Source of the DNA: Nitrobacter sp963807355
GTDB taxonomy: Bacteria > Pseudomonadota > Alphaproteobacteria > Rhizobiales > Xanthobacteraceae
Length of the DNA: 64,000 nucleotides
Assembly: GCA_963807355.1 (NCBI GenBank)
Contig: CAWEBX010000007.1
Span: 124,001-188,000 of the forward strand
Direction of reading: 5' to 3'
Shown piece by piece: positions 52,067-61,175 of this stretch. The position numbers were made by a program, and so were the translations under genes. Below the pieces are notes generated by a model. That model was given only the letters and a program-made list of their open reading frames with translations, searched no databases and was not told the DNA's origin. Numbering within the stretch: the first letter of the stretch is position 1; every line of letters begins with the position of its first letter.

Positions 52067-53325
52067 TGGCCCGTAAGGTTCGCAACAGCCTTCTCGAAAG
52101 CCGCAGCTCCCGATTAAAGCTCGCGGTTCGCCGCAGGACCTACAGCGGCTCATCGCTGGGGCGTGGCATAAGCCTGTTATACCGGCGCAACAAGACCAAC
52201 GGTTCGTGGGTCGTCAAGGTGAGTGATGGTCACGGCCAATACTGGACCAAAGCCTTCGCCGAAGCTGACGATTTCGATGCCAGCGAAGGCAAATGCATCT
52301 TGGATTTCTATCAGGCGCAGGATGTGGCCAAGCAGCTTGCGCGGCGGCAGCCCGGCGAGGTCGGCGACGACAGCCGCCCGGTGACCGTCGCCGAGGCGCT
52401 CGACGCCTATGAGGCCGATCTGATCACGCGCGGCGGTTCCGTCCACAACGCGAGGAGGACCGCGCAAGCATTTAACCTCCGTGCTCAAGTCGAAACCGGT
52501 CCAGTTGCTCGACGCCAAGGAACTCAATCAGTGGCGCAACAGCCTGCTCGACAGGGGCCTGCAGCCATCGAGTGTGGTTCGCTACTGCAAGGGGCTGCGC
52601 GCTGCACTCAGCTTGGCCGCCTCGCACGACGCCCGCATCCTGAACAAGTCGGCATGGCAGGTGGGACTGGAGGCGCTGCCGGATGCGACAGTCGCCCGCA
52701 ACGTTATCCTCGACGATAGGACCGTTGGCCGGTTCATCAACGCCGCCTACGCCCATGATCCCGCGCTTGGCCTGTTGGTTCATCTTCTGGCAGAGACCGG
52801 AGCAAGGCCATCGCAGGCGGCGCGGCTTCTGGTCGAGGACCTGCACGGCGGCGCGCGCCCCCGACTGGCGATGCCCCGAAGCGCAAAGGGCGGCAGCAAG
52901 AACCGGGTTGCCCGCAAGGCCGAGCGCATCAACGTGCCGATCAGCGAGGCGCTGGCGGCGAGCCTGAAGGCAGCCGCCAATGGCCGAGCCGCCGATGCGC
53001 CGTGCTTCTTCGGGCCGATGGCCAGCCGTGGAGCAAGTCGCCGTCCGAGGACTACCGCCCGCACATCGTGTCGGTCGTCAAGGCGATTGGCTGCGATCCC
53101 GAAACGGTAACGATCTATGCGCTGCGGCATTCGAGCATCGTCCGCGCGCTCCTGCGCCATGTGCCGATCCGAGTGATAGCCGCTGGCCACGACACATCAG
53201 TGGCACAGATCGAACGATGCTACAGCAAGAACATCGTCGACCACTCCGACGACGTTTCGCGCGCGGCGCTGCTGCAGCTTGAGCCGTTAGCGCCCGCCGC
53301 TGGCAACGTGGTTCCATTGCGATGA
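52066..53325 (+). pseudogene. Tyrosine site-specific integrase, broken by two frameshifts
   Basis: The ATG at 52066 begins MARKVRNSLLESRSSRLKLA, the typical N terminus of rhizobial island integrases. The frame breaks near 52470 (dropping one C gives TAKHLTSVLKSKPVQLL) and again near 53023 (adding one G gives CFFGADGQPWSKSP). Joined, the product is about 418 residues with the catalytic region: R in ETGARPSQAARLL, then HxxR-type LRHSSIVRALLRHVPIRVIA, H in GHDTSVAQIERCYS and the tyrosine in RCYSKN. It would recombine the island at its attachment site. Whether it is inactive or simply mis-assembled is open. Confidence 0.8.
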
Positions 53326-53390
53326 TAGCGATCGGGCCGTGGCGTTGGTAGCGCCGCCGACCCGATCTAACCAACCCTGTGGATCAGCAC

Positions 53391-53851
53391 ATGGGCAAAG
53401 GCTCCGTCGATCTTACACCCGAACAGCGCGCAGCAGCAGCCGCGCGCGCTCGGCTGCTCAAGTCGCCACGCCGGGAGGCCGAGCAGGAGCGCCTGCGGCT
53501 GCTTGGTGAAAAGCTCGGATGGCCAGCATGGCCGAGAGCTTGCGCCGGATCGGTACAAAGCTCCCCAAGGTCGAGACCAACCCGGCAGAGCCGACGCCAC
53601 GACAGCCGAAACGACGCAAGGACGGCGGCGGCAATAAGCCATTGTTATCGGAAAAACAGATCAAGGACGGGAAAGCTGTCTACCGCCGCATGCTCGACGA
53701 AGACGCAGCGTGGGCTGAGAACAAGACGGCGTCGGCAACGCGGGTGATTGAGCTGCTGAAGCTCGGCAACAGCGTGAGCGTGTGGACGGTCAAGCGCTGG
53801 ATTGTTGCGCCGGTTCTGGAAGAGCGTGAACAAAATAAGCAGCGGCGTTGA
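53391..53851 (+). pseudogene. Hypothetical island protein, probable frameshift
   Basis: The ATG at 53391 begins MGKGSVDLTPEQRAAAAARA and continues to LRLLGEKLG. There coding character moves to another frame (MASMAESLRRIGTKLPKVET...), which ends at 53851. Inserting one base near 53515 joins both into about 153 residues. The C-terminal part (NSVSVWTVKRWIVAPVLEER) resembles a short helix-turn-helix. No family was recognised, and a charged, hydrophilic composition suggests a small DNA-associated protein. Confidence 0.5.
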
Positions 53852-53882
53852 GCAGAATAAGCGCGCCATTCTTATTCTGCTC
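53850..53882. terminator. Perfect 12-bp inverted repeat after the hypothetical gene
   Basis: GAGCAGAATAAG pairs exactly with CTTATTCTGCTC around a nine-base loop. It overlaps the stop codon of the preceding gene. No T run follows, so it could be a weak terminator or an operator for a dimeric regulator. Confidence 0.5.
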
Positions 53883-54069
53883 GCGGTTCTCTTAATTTGC
53901 TCGCGGTTTCTATTTCACTGATCGCTCGTTGGTCTCATCCTCCCGTGCATCGAAGGGCAGCACAGCGGCGGTTCGGGAGCCGCATCATGAGAGCCAAAGC
54001 TCGCCCCGACACCAGCATCAACCAGCCGATTGATCCAGCCGCGCTTGGTTGGGCGCTGGGAGACGGGCC

Positions 54070-54989
54070 ATGAGCGCCGACCAGCCGATCTCAGGGCACA
54101 AGGGCCGCGACCACTGGCTCCGCGCGATCCTCACTCGGGACGTTCTTAAGCTGCTTGAGGTTCGGGTCGCAGTACTGCTCAGCATCCATTTCAACTGCAC
54201 AAACGGTCGGTGCGATCCCGGCTACAAGAAGCTGATGAGTGAACTTCGGATTTCGCGGCGAACGCTCTTCCGGGGCCTCGCCCGGCTCAAAGCCGATGGC
54301 TGGATTGAAGTTCGTCGGCTTGGTGAAGAGAATGCCCAGTTCTCCCTGTTCATACCAGCGGGTGCCAACATGGTGATACCTGCTGGAGGTGCCAACATGG
54401 TGACACCTCCGAAAGTGCCGGTGGAGGTGCCAGAAAACGAAGGTGCAGGTGTCAAAAACGTTGGGGTAGAGGTGCCACACAGGCTGGCAGCGCATAAAAA
54501 CCCGATAACCCGTGAACCTGTGCGAGACGCCGAAGGCGTCGTCTCGCATGCCTCCCCCGGTGTTAGTTACAGTGCCACGGACAGCACTGCAGATGACGCA
54601 GCACACAATCGCGCTTTTGGCACTGTTGATGACGCACCAATTCCCGCAACCGATGGACCTGTTCCGCGCGCTGACGCGCGAACAGAGCCGGTCGAACAAT
54701 CTTCCCGCGTCAAATCAGAAAAAGAAATGGGGCGTGCCGCGACGAACGGCGGCGCTGCATCTGTCCCCACGCCGTTCGCACAGGTTCTGAGCGTGTATCC
54801 TGAAGATCGGGTCGGGGACGAAGCGAAAGCCTACTTCGCGTTCAAGCGCGCTTTGGATGCCCGTGGCACCCTTAGTGCTGTCCTCGACGACCTCGCCAGC
54901 TTGATGATGGACATGACGGCGCTGTGCCATGCCTCAGCGAGGCAATGCAGGCCATCGAGCGCCTGCACAACGACGAGGGAAAACTTTGA
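54070..54989 (+). CDS. Winged-helix replication-type protein with a late frameshift
   Basis: The start at 54070 follows GGAG. The N-terminal 100 residues form a helix-turn-helix region (YKKLMSELRISRRTLFRGLA, RLKADGWIEVRRL), as in phage and plasmid replication initiators. The middle is low complexity and encodes iteron-like DNA repeats (54361-54477). The end, VYPEDRVGDEAKAYFAFKRA to LASLMMDMTALCHASA, resembles the C-terminal domain of such proteins; one base must be added near 54937 to give EAMQAIERLHNDEGKL and a stop at 54987-54989. The next gene starts at the shared A (TGATG). A replication role is inferred from the fold and the repeats. Confidence 0.6.
54361..54477 (+). repeat. Seven GGTGNNA iteron-like repeats inside the replication-type gene
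   Basis: Copies lie at 54361, 54372, 54388, 54399, 54426, 54448 and 54471, with spacings of 11, 16, 11, 27, 22 and 23 bases. Four are GGTGCCA; the others are GGTGATA, GGTGACA and GGTGTCA. The first two pairs form a 27-bp direct repeat. Spacing near multiples of a helical turn resembles origin iterons embedded in an initiator gene, as in lambda O. Function is inference. Confidence 0.45.
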
Positions 54990-55216
54990 TGAGAACCCGC
55001 AAGCCGCTGCCGGGCTACCAACATCGTCTGATCATGGCCGCTCCCGAGCTAGCCGCCATGGCGGGCATCTCGAACTGCATGATCCAGCACAATGGCACCT
55101 GCGCGGTTTTCCAGCGCCGTCCTTACGACTGTGTGCCCGACATAACGGTCCTGAACGGCGACACCCTGCTGCTGATCGATGAGCAGGGCGCGGTCAGCAG
55201 TACCAGAAAGCAATGA
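54989..55216 (+). CDS. Hypothetical small island protein
   Basis: A 75-residue protein beginning MRTRKPLPGYQHRLIMAAPE. Its ATG shares a base with the stop of the upstream gene when the late frameshift is corrected. No membrane helix or known motif was seen; it has two cysteines (SNCMIQHNGTCAVF). The tight coupling supports a real gene. Function is unknown. Confidence 0.5.
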   Translation: MRTRKPLPGYQHRLIMAAPELAAMAGISNCMIQHNGTCAVFQRRPYDCVPDITVLNGDTLLLIDEQGAVSSTRKQ

Positions 55217-55421
55217 CAAGCAAGCAGAGGAGCGACCATGAACCACTTGATGAGCGGACCCCATCCTCGCGCAGAATGCCGAACTCGGCAACCGGCCGTC
55301 GCTGATTGCGACGTTCCCGGTCAGCGCCGTATCAAAAATCTGTCAGCGTGGGAATGGCAAGCGTGTGGGTCTCAACGATCTTAACCGTGCCAGCAATGCT
55401 CAGCCATCACTACCTCACCCT

Positions 55422-55793
55422 TCACCGCCGACATCTCCATGACCTCCCTCCGCGCGTGATCACCTTGTGCATGCCGTGCCGGGTGCAGATGTCGTGGTAC
55501 TTGCGCCCGTGATCATGGGATCGGCGCGCGACGCTTGCAGTCGCCCGGACAGTCTGATGCACCTCGGTTCGCTCAACCGCCATAGGTTCAACCGTCACCT
55601 GCATCAACTCAATCACTGCGGGCTGTATCGGCAAGCGATCACCCTTGCGCAGCACCGCAGGCGGCTCGTCGACCCAGCGCGCCGCTACCGGACCAGCAGG
55701 CAACAGACGTGGTGGATCGTGTTCGCCGACCAGTAGATACAGCATGGGCCATATCCCCGCTGAGCCGATCAGCACCATCTTGAGCATGGTCAC
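55422..55793 (-). CDS. Hypothetical protein with a C-terminal CTRHGMHKVITRGGRSWRCRR motif
   Basis: A 123-residue frame on the minus strand with an N-terminal helix (MVLIGSAGIWPMLYLLVG) and a basic C terminus, DICTRHGMHKVITRGGRSWR then CRR. Such a C-H-G ... W-R-C ending recurs in small hypothetical proteins of Bradyrhizobium prophage-like regions. Start is GTG 55793 or ATG 55787, after AGAGG. Function is unknown; it may be a secreted or membrane-anchored protein. Confidence 0.5.
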   Translation of the reverse strand: MTMLKMVLIGSAGIWPMLYLLVGEHDPPRLLPAGPVAARWVDEPPAVLRKGDRLPIQPAVIELMQVTVEPMAVERTEVHQTVRATASVARRSHDHGRKYHDICTRHGMHKVITRGGRSWRCRR

Positions 55794-56091
55794 GGCGGCG
55801 ACCTCTCACTGGGCTTACCAACCCTGTGGTTTTGCTGTCCTTGAACATCTCTGCTTCGCTCACCGGGATCAAGCCGGGGATGCAATCCATCCACATCTCT
55901 TGACTTCACCGCGCAGCATCCCGGTGATGGCTTGCGAAGAAGACCGAGACCACATCCGCGAGTGCCGCTTGAAGTTTTTGATGCTGTTGAAACGCGACGC
56001 GATTTTTGAACGCTCGTTTTACAATGCCCATTGCGGGTCCACAGAGGCTCGCTGATACGTTTAAACACGCCAGAGCTATCGAGGTGTACTG
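55794..56091. other. Intergenic region, no gene supported
   Basis: Overlapping frames on both strands lack coding character here. One minus-strand frame (starting MWMDCIPGLIPVSEAEMFKD near 55896) could be a small gene upstream of the preceding one, but support is weak. Confidence 0.35.
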
Positions 56092-56479
56092 ATGAGCAAT
56101 CGCCACCAGCGCCGCAGTAATCTCGCTCACTTCAAGCGCGAGGCGCATCGCGAGCATCTGATGCTGACGTACTTGATTGACGCCGATGACGATGCCGCGC
56201 TCGACCGTATGCCGCTGCTGCGCCGCGCCGTGGTGTTCTGGCGCGGCAACATCGAGCAGCGAAAACCTGTTTGCCCGACATGCAAGTCAGGCTTTGCCGA
56301 TGGCGCGCAGCCGGGCGCGTTTCTGTTCTCCGTAATAGCCGTCGCACCGACAAACGCCAGCGTGACGGCATTCTGCCGCGCGTGTTGGAATGATCAGTCG
56401 CCCGAGGTGATCGAGCGCGAGGCAGCGCGTGTGCTTTCGGTGTTTGCTCCCCGGCGGCAAGTTTCTGGACCCGCGATGA
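56092..56479 (+). pseudogene. Hypothetical protein family of rhizobial prophages, frameshifted near its end
   Basis: The ATG at 56092 begins MSNRHQRRSNLAHFKREAHR. The product has YLIDADDDAALDRMPLLRRA, VVFWRGNIEQRKPVCPTCKS with a CxxC motif, GFADGAQPGAFLFSV and TAFCRACWNDQ. The pattern, including a C-terminal GGKFLDPR, matches a recurring short protein of about 125 residues in Bradyrhizobium phage-like regions, as I recall it. The end lies in another frame: dropping one T in GTGTTTGCTC near 56452 gives LLPGGKFLDPR and a stop at 56477-56479. A zinc-binding role is possible from the paired CxxC motifs. Confidence 0.55.
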
Positions 56480-56671
56480 AGCCGGATCGGCATCCGATGG
56501 TGCCCGGTGCCGGTCATCGCAAAGCTGGTGCAGGTGATGTGGATGATCTTGAAAACAAAGGATGTCGTGGTGTCCGAGAGGACGATCCGTCGGGCGCTGT
56601 CACCACCCCCTATTCGTGGCCCCACAATCGATATGTGATTGCTCGATCATCACCGACGATGGAGCGAGGCC

Positions 56672-57797
56672 ATGGCCACCGACAGTTGGCAACAGCACGT
56701 ACTGCAGCAGCTTCCGCGAATGGAAGCGAGCAGCACGACGTTCGAACCCGGACCCGTAAACCCGCAGCCGATCTCCGCTGGCATGCACCTCCAACCGCAG
56801 TTCGACGTGATCGAATTGCTGGAGGCCAACGCCCCCGCTGCTGCCGAAAGGCTGAAAACGCTTCGCGAACGGAGCAGCGAACGGCGCGATGCCATGATCC
56901 CGCACATTGAGGTGCAAGAGGCGATTGCCGAACGCACTCGCGCCCAGCAACATCTTCGCCGATTGCAAGCACATCCACAGGATGGCGGCTTCAACTTGCC
57001 GCCAACGGATGCTCGCGTCATCGAAGCTGAGCGGCAGGTCGAGCGGACCAGCTGACGAATGCCCGCAGGCTGACTGAGCGCAGCGAAAGGTTGGCGGCGG
57101 CATGGCGGGCTGCAGCGCAACCGTTGTCGAACACCGAGAATTTGCTTCGCCACGGGATGCCGTCTGGTGTGCTGCTGCAGGACCATGAAACCGAAATGCC
57201 GAAGCTGCTCAAGAGCGAGGCCGTTGTTGATGGCATCGAAAGGCTGCGCAGGCGTTGCCGCGAATTGAAGGCCGATCAGCATCGCATCGCGAGCGCACCG
57301 TACCCGTCGAGCTACGCCAAGGCGCAGATGCGTGCGCAGATCGAGGCACTGGCGATGCAGGGTGCGCCATCGGTGTCGCGTCTCGTGGAGTTGGACGGCC
57401 CGGTTGATTTTCAGACGCAGCGCCTGCGGTCGGAGGCGTTCGGCGCGGAGACGCCAGTATTGGTCTTTGGCGAGGTGCCGGACACCATCGCGCTGGTCGC
57501 ATGGTTGCATCGTGACCTGCTGATCAAGCGGCTCGATGCTGAAATCGACGCCGAGGCTGACGATGCCAGCTCCATTGATCGTGAAGTCCGCGCCGCAGAA
57601 GCTGAGGCGGATTTGCTCGCCACGGAGCGGGACATTTGTTCGTTGATCTGGCGCGGACAGGCGGAGGGGCTTCCGGTGGAATTCCCTGCCGACACTAACC
57701 CGGTCGCGCTGCTCTGGATCACCCTCATCACGCCACCGCGCGCGGACGGGCTGCCGCCGACATCGGCGGGGCATTCATGCGGCCTGCGGCGGCATGA
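56672..57797 (+). pseudogene. Hypothetical helical island protein with frameshifts
   Basis: The ATG at 56672 follows GGAG and begins MATDSWQQHVLQQLPRMEAS. It continues to ARVIEAERQVERTS, where the frame ends at 57055. The next frame, read through a one-base change near 57050, gives DQLTNARRLTERSERLAAAW and a long, charged helical region to LPPTSAGH. Together it would be about 370 residues of mainly alpha-helical and coiled-coil character. The 3' end is uncertain: stops at 57797 or 57936 depend on a further shift near 57770. No known domain was recognised. Confidence 0.45.
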
Positions 57798-57895
57798 TCC
57801 GAACCGCGACGGGGCCATCCGGCCAGTTTCGATCCGTCGCGTCAGGGCCGGGATGTCTGCTGACGCGGCGTCCCAGCCCGCCCCAACGGGAGTGA

Positions 57896-58148
57896 ATGAA
57901 AGTGCGCACCATTCAGCGCAAGCCGATCAAGCCTGAGTACGCGACATGGGTTGCGATCCAGAAGCGCGGCCCGATCTGCCGCAGGTGGCGTTGCTACGCG
58001 AACTTCCGCAGGGATGTTGGCCCGAAGCCGATCATGGGCGCACCTCGTCATCCGCGATGATGTCGCCGCCGAATTTTCACCGGACAACTGCCGCTGGCAG
58101 GTGGCGCGACCGTATCGATCACCGCGCTCGACTGCGCGCGCCAGTTGA
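57896..58148 (+). pseudogene. Hypothetical small island protein, frameshifted
   Basis: The ATG at 57896 follows GGAG with good spacing and reads MKVRTIQRKPIKPEYATWVA, IQKRGPICRRWRCYANFRRD. A one-base change near 58043 joins it to LVIRDDVAAEFSPDNCRWQV and a stop at 58148. The ending resembles the CRW-type motifs in phage HNH or AP2-like proteins, but no metal-binding set is complete. It is about 83 residues when corrected. Function is unknown. Confidence 0.4.
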
Positions 58149-58760
58149 TCCCAAGGCTATCGCCACTGCTCCTCGCGCTCTCGGCGTACTGCGGCCGAGG
58201 TGCGCAGCAACATCACCATCATCATCAACGGCGTGCCTGTAGCCGAAATACAATTGCCGCTTAACTATCTCCCACGCTGCGCGCACTTCTTGGGCATCGG
58301 GTCGTTTGAAATGATCCGCCGTTCCTGTCTCGTTGGCTTGCGCAGCCCGCCCCGCTTCTTGCTGTCGAACACGCCGAACCGCCGCAAGCGGTGCATAGGG
58401 CAATGGCACCGTCTTCGGAACGAAAGTCAGGCGGCGACAGTGCGGTGTTGGCGTCGTGGTGTTGGCCGCAGAATGGACAGGTTGTGTCAACGGCTCATTG
58501 GCCCACGAAGTCAGCACGTCTTTCGCGAGAGAGCACGATTCTGTCGAGAAAGCCGCTATGGCCTCGCTGTCGAAGACGCAGAACTGGCCGCAACAGAAGC
58601 ATAGCGTCAGCTCCGCCATCTTGAGGCGAATGCCTCTTCCGCAACTTTCCTTTGTTCTGATGTAGGTCTGCCCGCAGAACGGGCATTTTGTATCAATGGG
58701 AGTGCCGCTCAAGGCGTCACAACCTGCAGGTCCAATTTGTCCACCACCGTTGATCACCAT
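58119..58760 (-). CDS. Hypothetical zinc-ribbon-like protein
   Basis: A 213-residue frame on the minus strand with two CxxC pairs near the N terminus (TKCPFCGQTYIRTKES and TLCFCCGQFCVFDSE), which suggests a zinc ribbon. A later segment, QEVRAAWEIVKRQ, also resembles phage-type small proteins. The middle (residues 60-130) is less convincing and may hide a frame change. It overlaps the previous gene slightly on the opposite strand. Confidence 0.45.
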   Translation of the reverse strand: MVINGGGQIGPAGCDALSGTPIDTKCPFCGQTYIRTKESCGRGIRLKMAELTLCFCCGQFCVFDSEAIAAFSTESCSLAKDVLTSWANEPLTQPVHSAANTTTPTPHCRRLTFVPKTVPLPYAPLAAVRRVRQQEAGRAAQANETGTADHFKRPDAQEVRAAWEIVKRQLYFGYRHAVDDDGDVAAHLGRSTPRARGAVAIALGSTGARSRAR

Positions 58761-59204
58761 CGATGCTTCGCCCCCAAAGCGCCCGTTCGATATTCAGCAA
58801 CGAGTGTTGGCTCTCCATCGTTCCTTTCGTATTTCCATGACACTCGCCATCGCTGGCAGAAACATGTCAGCACGTCGGATGAGTTGTACGCGCACCATTG
58901 TCGACCCTCCTTCCCCTGCCGCACGGTCGCAAATAGCGCGAAAGGCGGTGCGCGATGCGCGTTAGGGTAGTGCGGTCGATCCAGACCATGCTGACCTTGT
59001 GGCTGTCACGTTGGCATGATGTCGACTACGTAGCGCGGCCTGTCAGGTCGTGGCTATTAGCGGTGTCATCGCCAGCGGCAATTCCAGAGCGCGCACTCAG
59101 GGGCAAGCTCGGCCTGTGCTAGACGGTGCATTCCTTCGATGTGTTTTTCCGCAGCTTGTGCAGCTCACGCCTGATGATGCGCAGGGCCAGCACCATGATC
59201 GCTC
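58761..59204. other. Region without recognised genes
   Basis: No frame here has convincing coding character on either strand. The segment lies between the zinc-ribbon gene and the DNA ligase remnant and probably consists of degraded island sequence. Confidence 0.4.
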
Positions 59205-59328
59205 AGGAGCGATGCCGCCTTGATGCGGCTGGCAGCGTCTGCGATGGCCGGGAAGCGGTCGGCCCCAGTCATGACCACCGCGCGTGAAGCAGTGCACCCG
59301 CTCGCCATCCCGACGCACCAGATGGCGG
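59205..59328 (-). pseudogene. Fragment of an ATP-dependent DNA ligase (LigD-like)
   Basis: The minus strand encodes RHLVRRDGERVHCFTRGGHD and, after one base shift, DRFPAIADAASRIKAASLL. This matches the adenylation domain of bacterial ATP-dependent ligases just after the catalytic lysine motif, where family members read RRDGxRVRxFTRxGHDW. No catalytic lysine or later domain remains. It is joined directly to the truncated SRAP gene at about 59322-59328. Only about 40 residues survive, so the call rests on pattern memory. Confidence 0.5.
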
Positions 59329-59514
59329 CGGCATGCCCCAGCGCATCATCACCAGCTCAGCCTCGTCGCTGCCTTCGGTGTTGCGAATGACGGGAGCCGG
59401 GTAGTCAGGAAAAACGCCGGGCATCGGCGCAAGGCTGCCGACGTAGTGGTTCACCTTGCGAAACAGCGCGCGGATCGCTTCTTGGTTTGTCGTGACGCTG
59501 AAGAGGTTGCACAT
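59323..59514 (-). pseudogene. Truncated SRAP (YedK/HMCES-like) abasic-site peptidase
   Basis: The ATG at 59514 begins MCNLFSVTTNQEAIRALFRK, the family N terminus whose Cys2 forms the crosslink to abasic DNA. It continues VNHYVGSLAPMPGVFPDYPA and MMRWGMPPP, then stops matching at about 59323, where ligase-like sequence begins. A complete SRAP protein is about 200-230 residues, so two thirds are missing. It was probably truncated by a deletion that joined it to the ligase gene. Confidence 0.65.
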
Positions 59515-59740
59515 GGCCGAAGCTGAACGCCAGTTTGTCTGGCCGTGGTTCACCCTTCCCAGCACCGCTTAGCTTCCGCAAGTAGTAGCCTTGCCTCTGA
59601 ACTGCGGACCTAATCTCGTCGCTCACATTGAGAACGACCCTCTTCTTCCGCCATTTTCCTGACGCGCCGACAAGCGGTACTGGAGTTCCTTTTTCCAGCA
59701 CGAGCAGATCACGCCTCTCGTTTAAGTAAACCTGGAACAT
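59405..59740 (-). CDS. Small conserved hypothetical protein of the MFQVYLNERRDLLVL type
   Basis: From the ATG at 59740 the product begins MFQVYLNERRDLLVLEKGTP, continues GKWRKKRVVLNVSDEIRSAV and reaches QRQGYYLRKLSGAGKG. This matches a small basic protein of about 65 residues that I recall from Bradyrhizobium genomes. The frame runs on to 59405 over the SRAP start, so the true stop is probably nearer 59560 and a one-base change is likely there. Function is unknown. Confidence 0.5.
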   Translation of the reverse strand: MFQVYLNERRDLLVLEKGTPVPLVGASGKWRKKRVVLNVSDEIRSAVQRQGYYLRKLSGAGKGEPRPDKLAFSFGHVQPLQRHDKPRSDPRAVSQGEPLRRQPCADARRFS

Positions 59741-59939
59741 GTGGCCCGCGAACAAAAGAAATGTCTTAGAGCAGAAAGGCGTTGTTAGGCTGTTACCAAA
59801 TTGTGGCTACGGTCAGACTGCCGGTTCGGAAAACAACAAATGAAGCGGCAGGTTTGCGCCAAGCGCCAGCTTGTGGATAGCGGGGAATAGTGTGGCGCGT
59901 TACTGGCATGACAACGGTCTCTGCTAGGCTGTTGCTTGC

Positions 59940-59989
59940 ATGTTACGCAACGACACAAACCGACATGTTACGCAACGACACAAACCGAT
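59940..59989 (+). repeat. 25-bp tandem duplication around a start codon
   Basis: The 25-base unit ATGTTACGCAACGACACAAA plus CCGAC or CCGAT occurs twice in a row. Each copy contains an ATG. Only the second copy is in frame with the following gene, because 25 is not a multiple of three. The unit lies at the start of a hypothetical gene. Confidence 0.85.
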
Positions 59990-60168
59990 TTATGGATGAA
60001 TACGAGCAGGACGTGGACGAGATTATCGCCGCCTGTCGCGGTGACCTGCGCGGCGCGGTCAAGGCTCTAATGTTGATCAACGAGCAGTTAGAGCGAACAC
60101 TTCGACAGCTAAGCGCCGTATTGGTCGAGAAGGCAGGGGAGGATGAGCCTCCGCGCCGGCTTCATTGA
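59965..60168 (+). CDS. Hypothetical acidic island protein
   Basis: A 67-residue protein from the ATG in the second copy of a 25-base repeat: MLRNDTNRFMDEYEQDVDEI then IAACRGDLRGAVKALMLINE and QLERTLRQLSAVLVEKAG. It is helical and acidic. The same opening occurs in small hypothetical proteins of rhizobial genomes, as I recall. An internal ATG at 59992 is possible. Neither has a clear ribosome site. Function is unknown. Confidence 0.55.
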   Translation: MLRNDTNRFMDEYEQDVDEIIAACRGDLRGAVKALMLINEQLERTLRQLSAVLVEKAGEDEPPRRLH

Positions 60169-60497
60169 TCCACCTGAAGCTCGCGATCCAAAACGAACTT
60201 CGGGGTACTCCTTTTATCGTTCCCCCGGCCACCACGTCGACGGCGGATCGCTCGCGCTGATCTTTGCGACACCCAGCGTTCATGCCCATGCGACGAGGAT
60301 TGCCGGGTCACGATGCTGAGGCAAGCCGCTACAGATTGCGGTGGATAGCCCGCCGGGCACAACCGGACGCGAAACGGCCACGACCCGAAGGCATTCATTC
60401 TGTCGAGCATGACGGCAGGCCAGCGCGCGACGGCGTTGTGCAAATTCCGAAATACGGTTTCGCGCCCCATGCGGTTTAGGGTAGCAACCTAACCGAT
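60169..60497. other. Intergenic region, no gene supported
   Basis: A 58-codon frame from ATG 60143 (MSLRAGFIDPPEARDPKRTS) overlaps the previous gene and may be a small coupled gene, but nothing confirms it. The remainder shows no coding character, RNA gene or repeat. Confidence 0.35.
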
Positions 60498-61082
60498 ATG
60501 CCCGCAGAAATTCCCCCAGGCGACGAGCCGGATGATCTTGTCGACGAACATTTTCGCCCCTTCGTCCGTGCGCTCGGCAATCTAGTGATCACCTTCGCGT
60601 TGTGCGAAGCGGCACTGCTGGATTTGGTGTCAGAAATGCTAGGCGGTGATGAGATAAAGGCGGTCGCCGTTTTGAAGGCGCAGGATGCGAAGGAGGAGGT
60701 CTTGTCTTTGGTGCCCTCGCTGGGACTTAGCGGGTTTGATCTCGACGAATTGCTGACCGGCGTCGGCACGTTTTGGGACGATAGAGCCGCTCGCAATCGT
60801 CTAGTGCACGACGAATGGTATCCAAGCCTCTTGGAGATCGGAACGGTCGGGATCAGAGGGATAACTCGCGCCAAGACGCCTCAAGAGGTCTTTGGGATAG
60901 TATACCTACCCGGACTTTGGCAGCTAGCTCTGCGCTTTCGCGACCATGCTGGACTATTCTCACATTGGGCGTGGTTCTTCGTCGGCAACGGGACGCGACC
61001 AAGGGCGTCTGAGGTTTTGGGGAGACGACGAACTCCCGAAATGGCTGTGCCCTTTTCGGGTCCTCCTGGGGGCGTGGTTTAA
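60498..61082 (+). CDS. Hypothetical helical protein
   Basis: A 194-residue protein with strongly amphipathic helices: DEHFRPFVRALGNLVITFAL, CEAALLDLVSEMLGGDEIKA, DAKEEVLSLVPSLGLSGFDL and a conserved-looking FWDDRAARNRLVHDEWYPSL. The RNRLVHDEW segment recalls small proteins with an RNxxxH-type motif (HEPN/Abi-like), so an RNase of a defence or toxin system is possible. It lacks a partner gene that could be an antitoxin. The last 25 residues may be out of frame, since the alternative frame gives GRLRFWGDDELPKWL. Function is unassigned. Confidence 0.55.
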   Translation: MPAEIPPGDEPDDLVDEHFRPFVRALGNLVITFALCEAALLDLVSEMLGGDEIKAVAVLKAQDAKEEVLSLVPSLGLSGFDLDELLTGVGTFWDDRAARNRLVHDEWYPSLLEIGTVGIRGITRAKTPQEVFGIVYLPGLWQLALRFRDHAGLFSHWAWFFVGNGTRPRASEVLGRRRTPEMAVPFSGPPGGVV

Positions 61083-61175
61083 TGCGGGGACCGCGCGACC
61101 GCACCACTTCAGCATATTTGCAATTTTTGGTTTTCGTGTTTCCTTTGCCTGATCCGCTTTTCAAGGGCTGGCGAC

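Noticed and set aside
56476..56637. Small gene after the zinc-binding-like protein (MKPDRHPMVPG...)
   Set aside because: Too short, needs another frameshift, and has no recognisable family or ribosome site.
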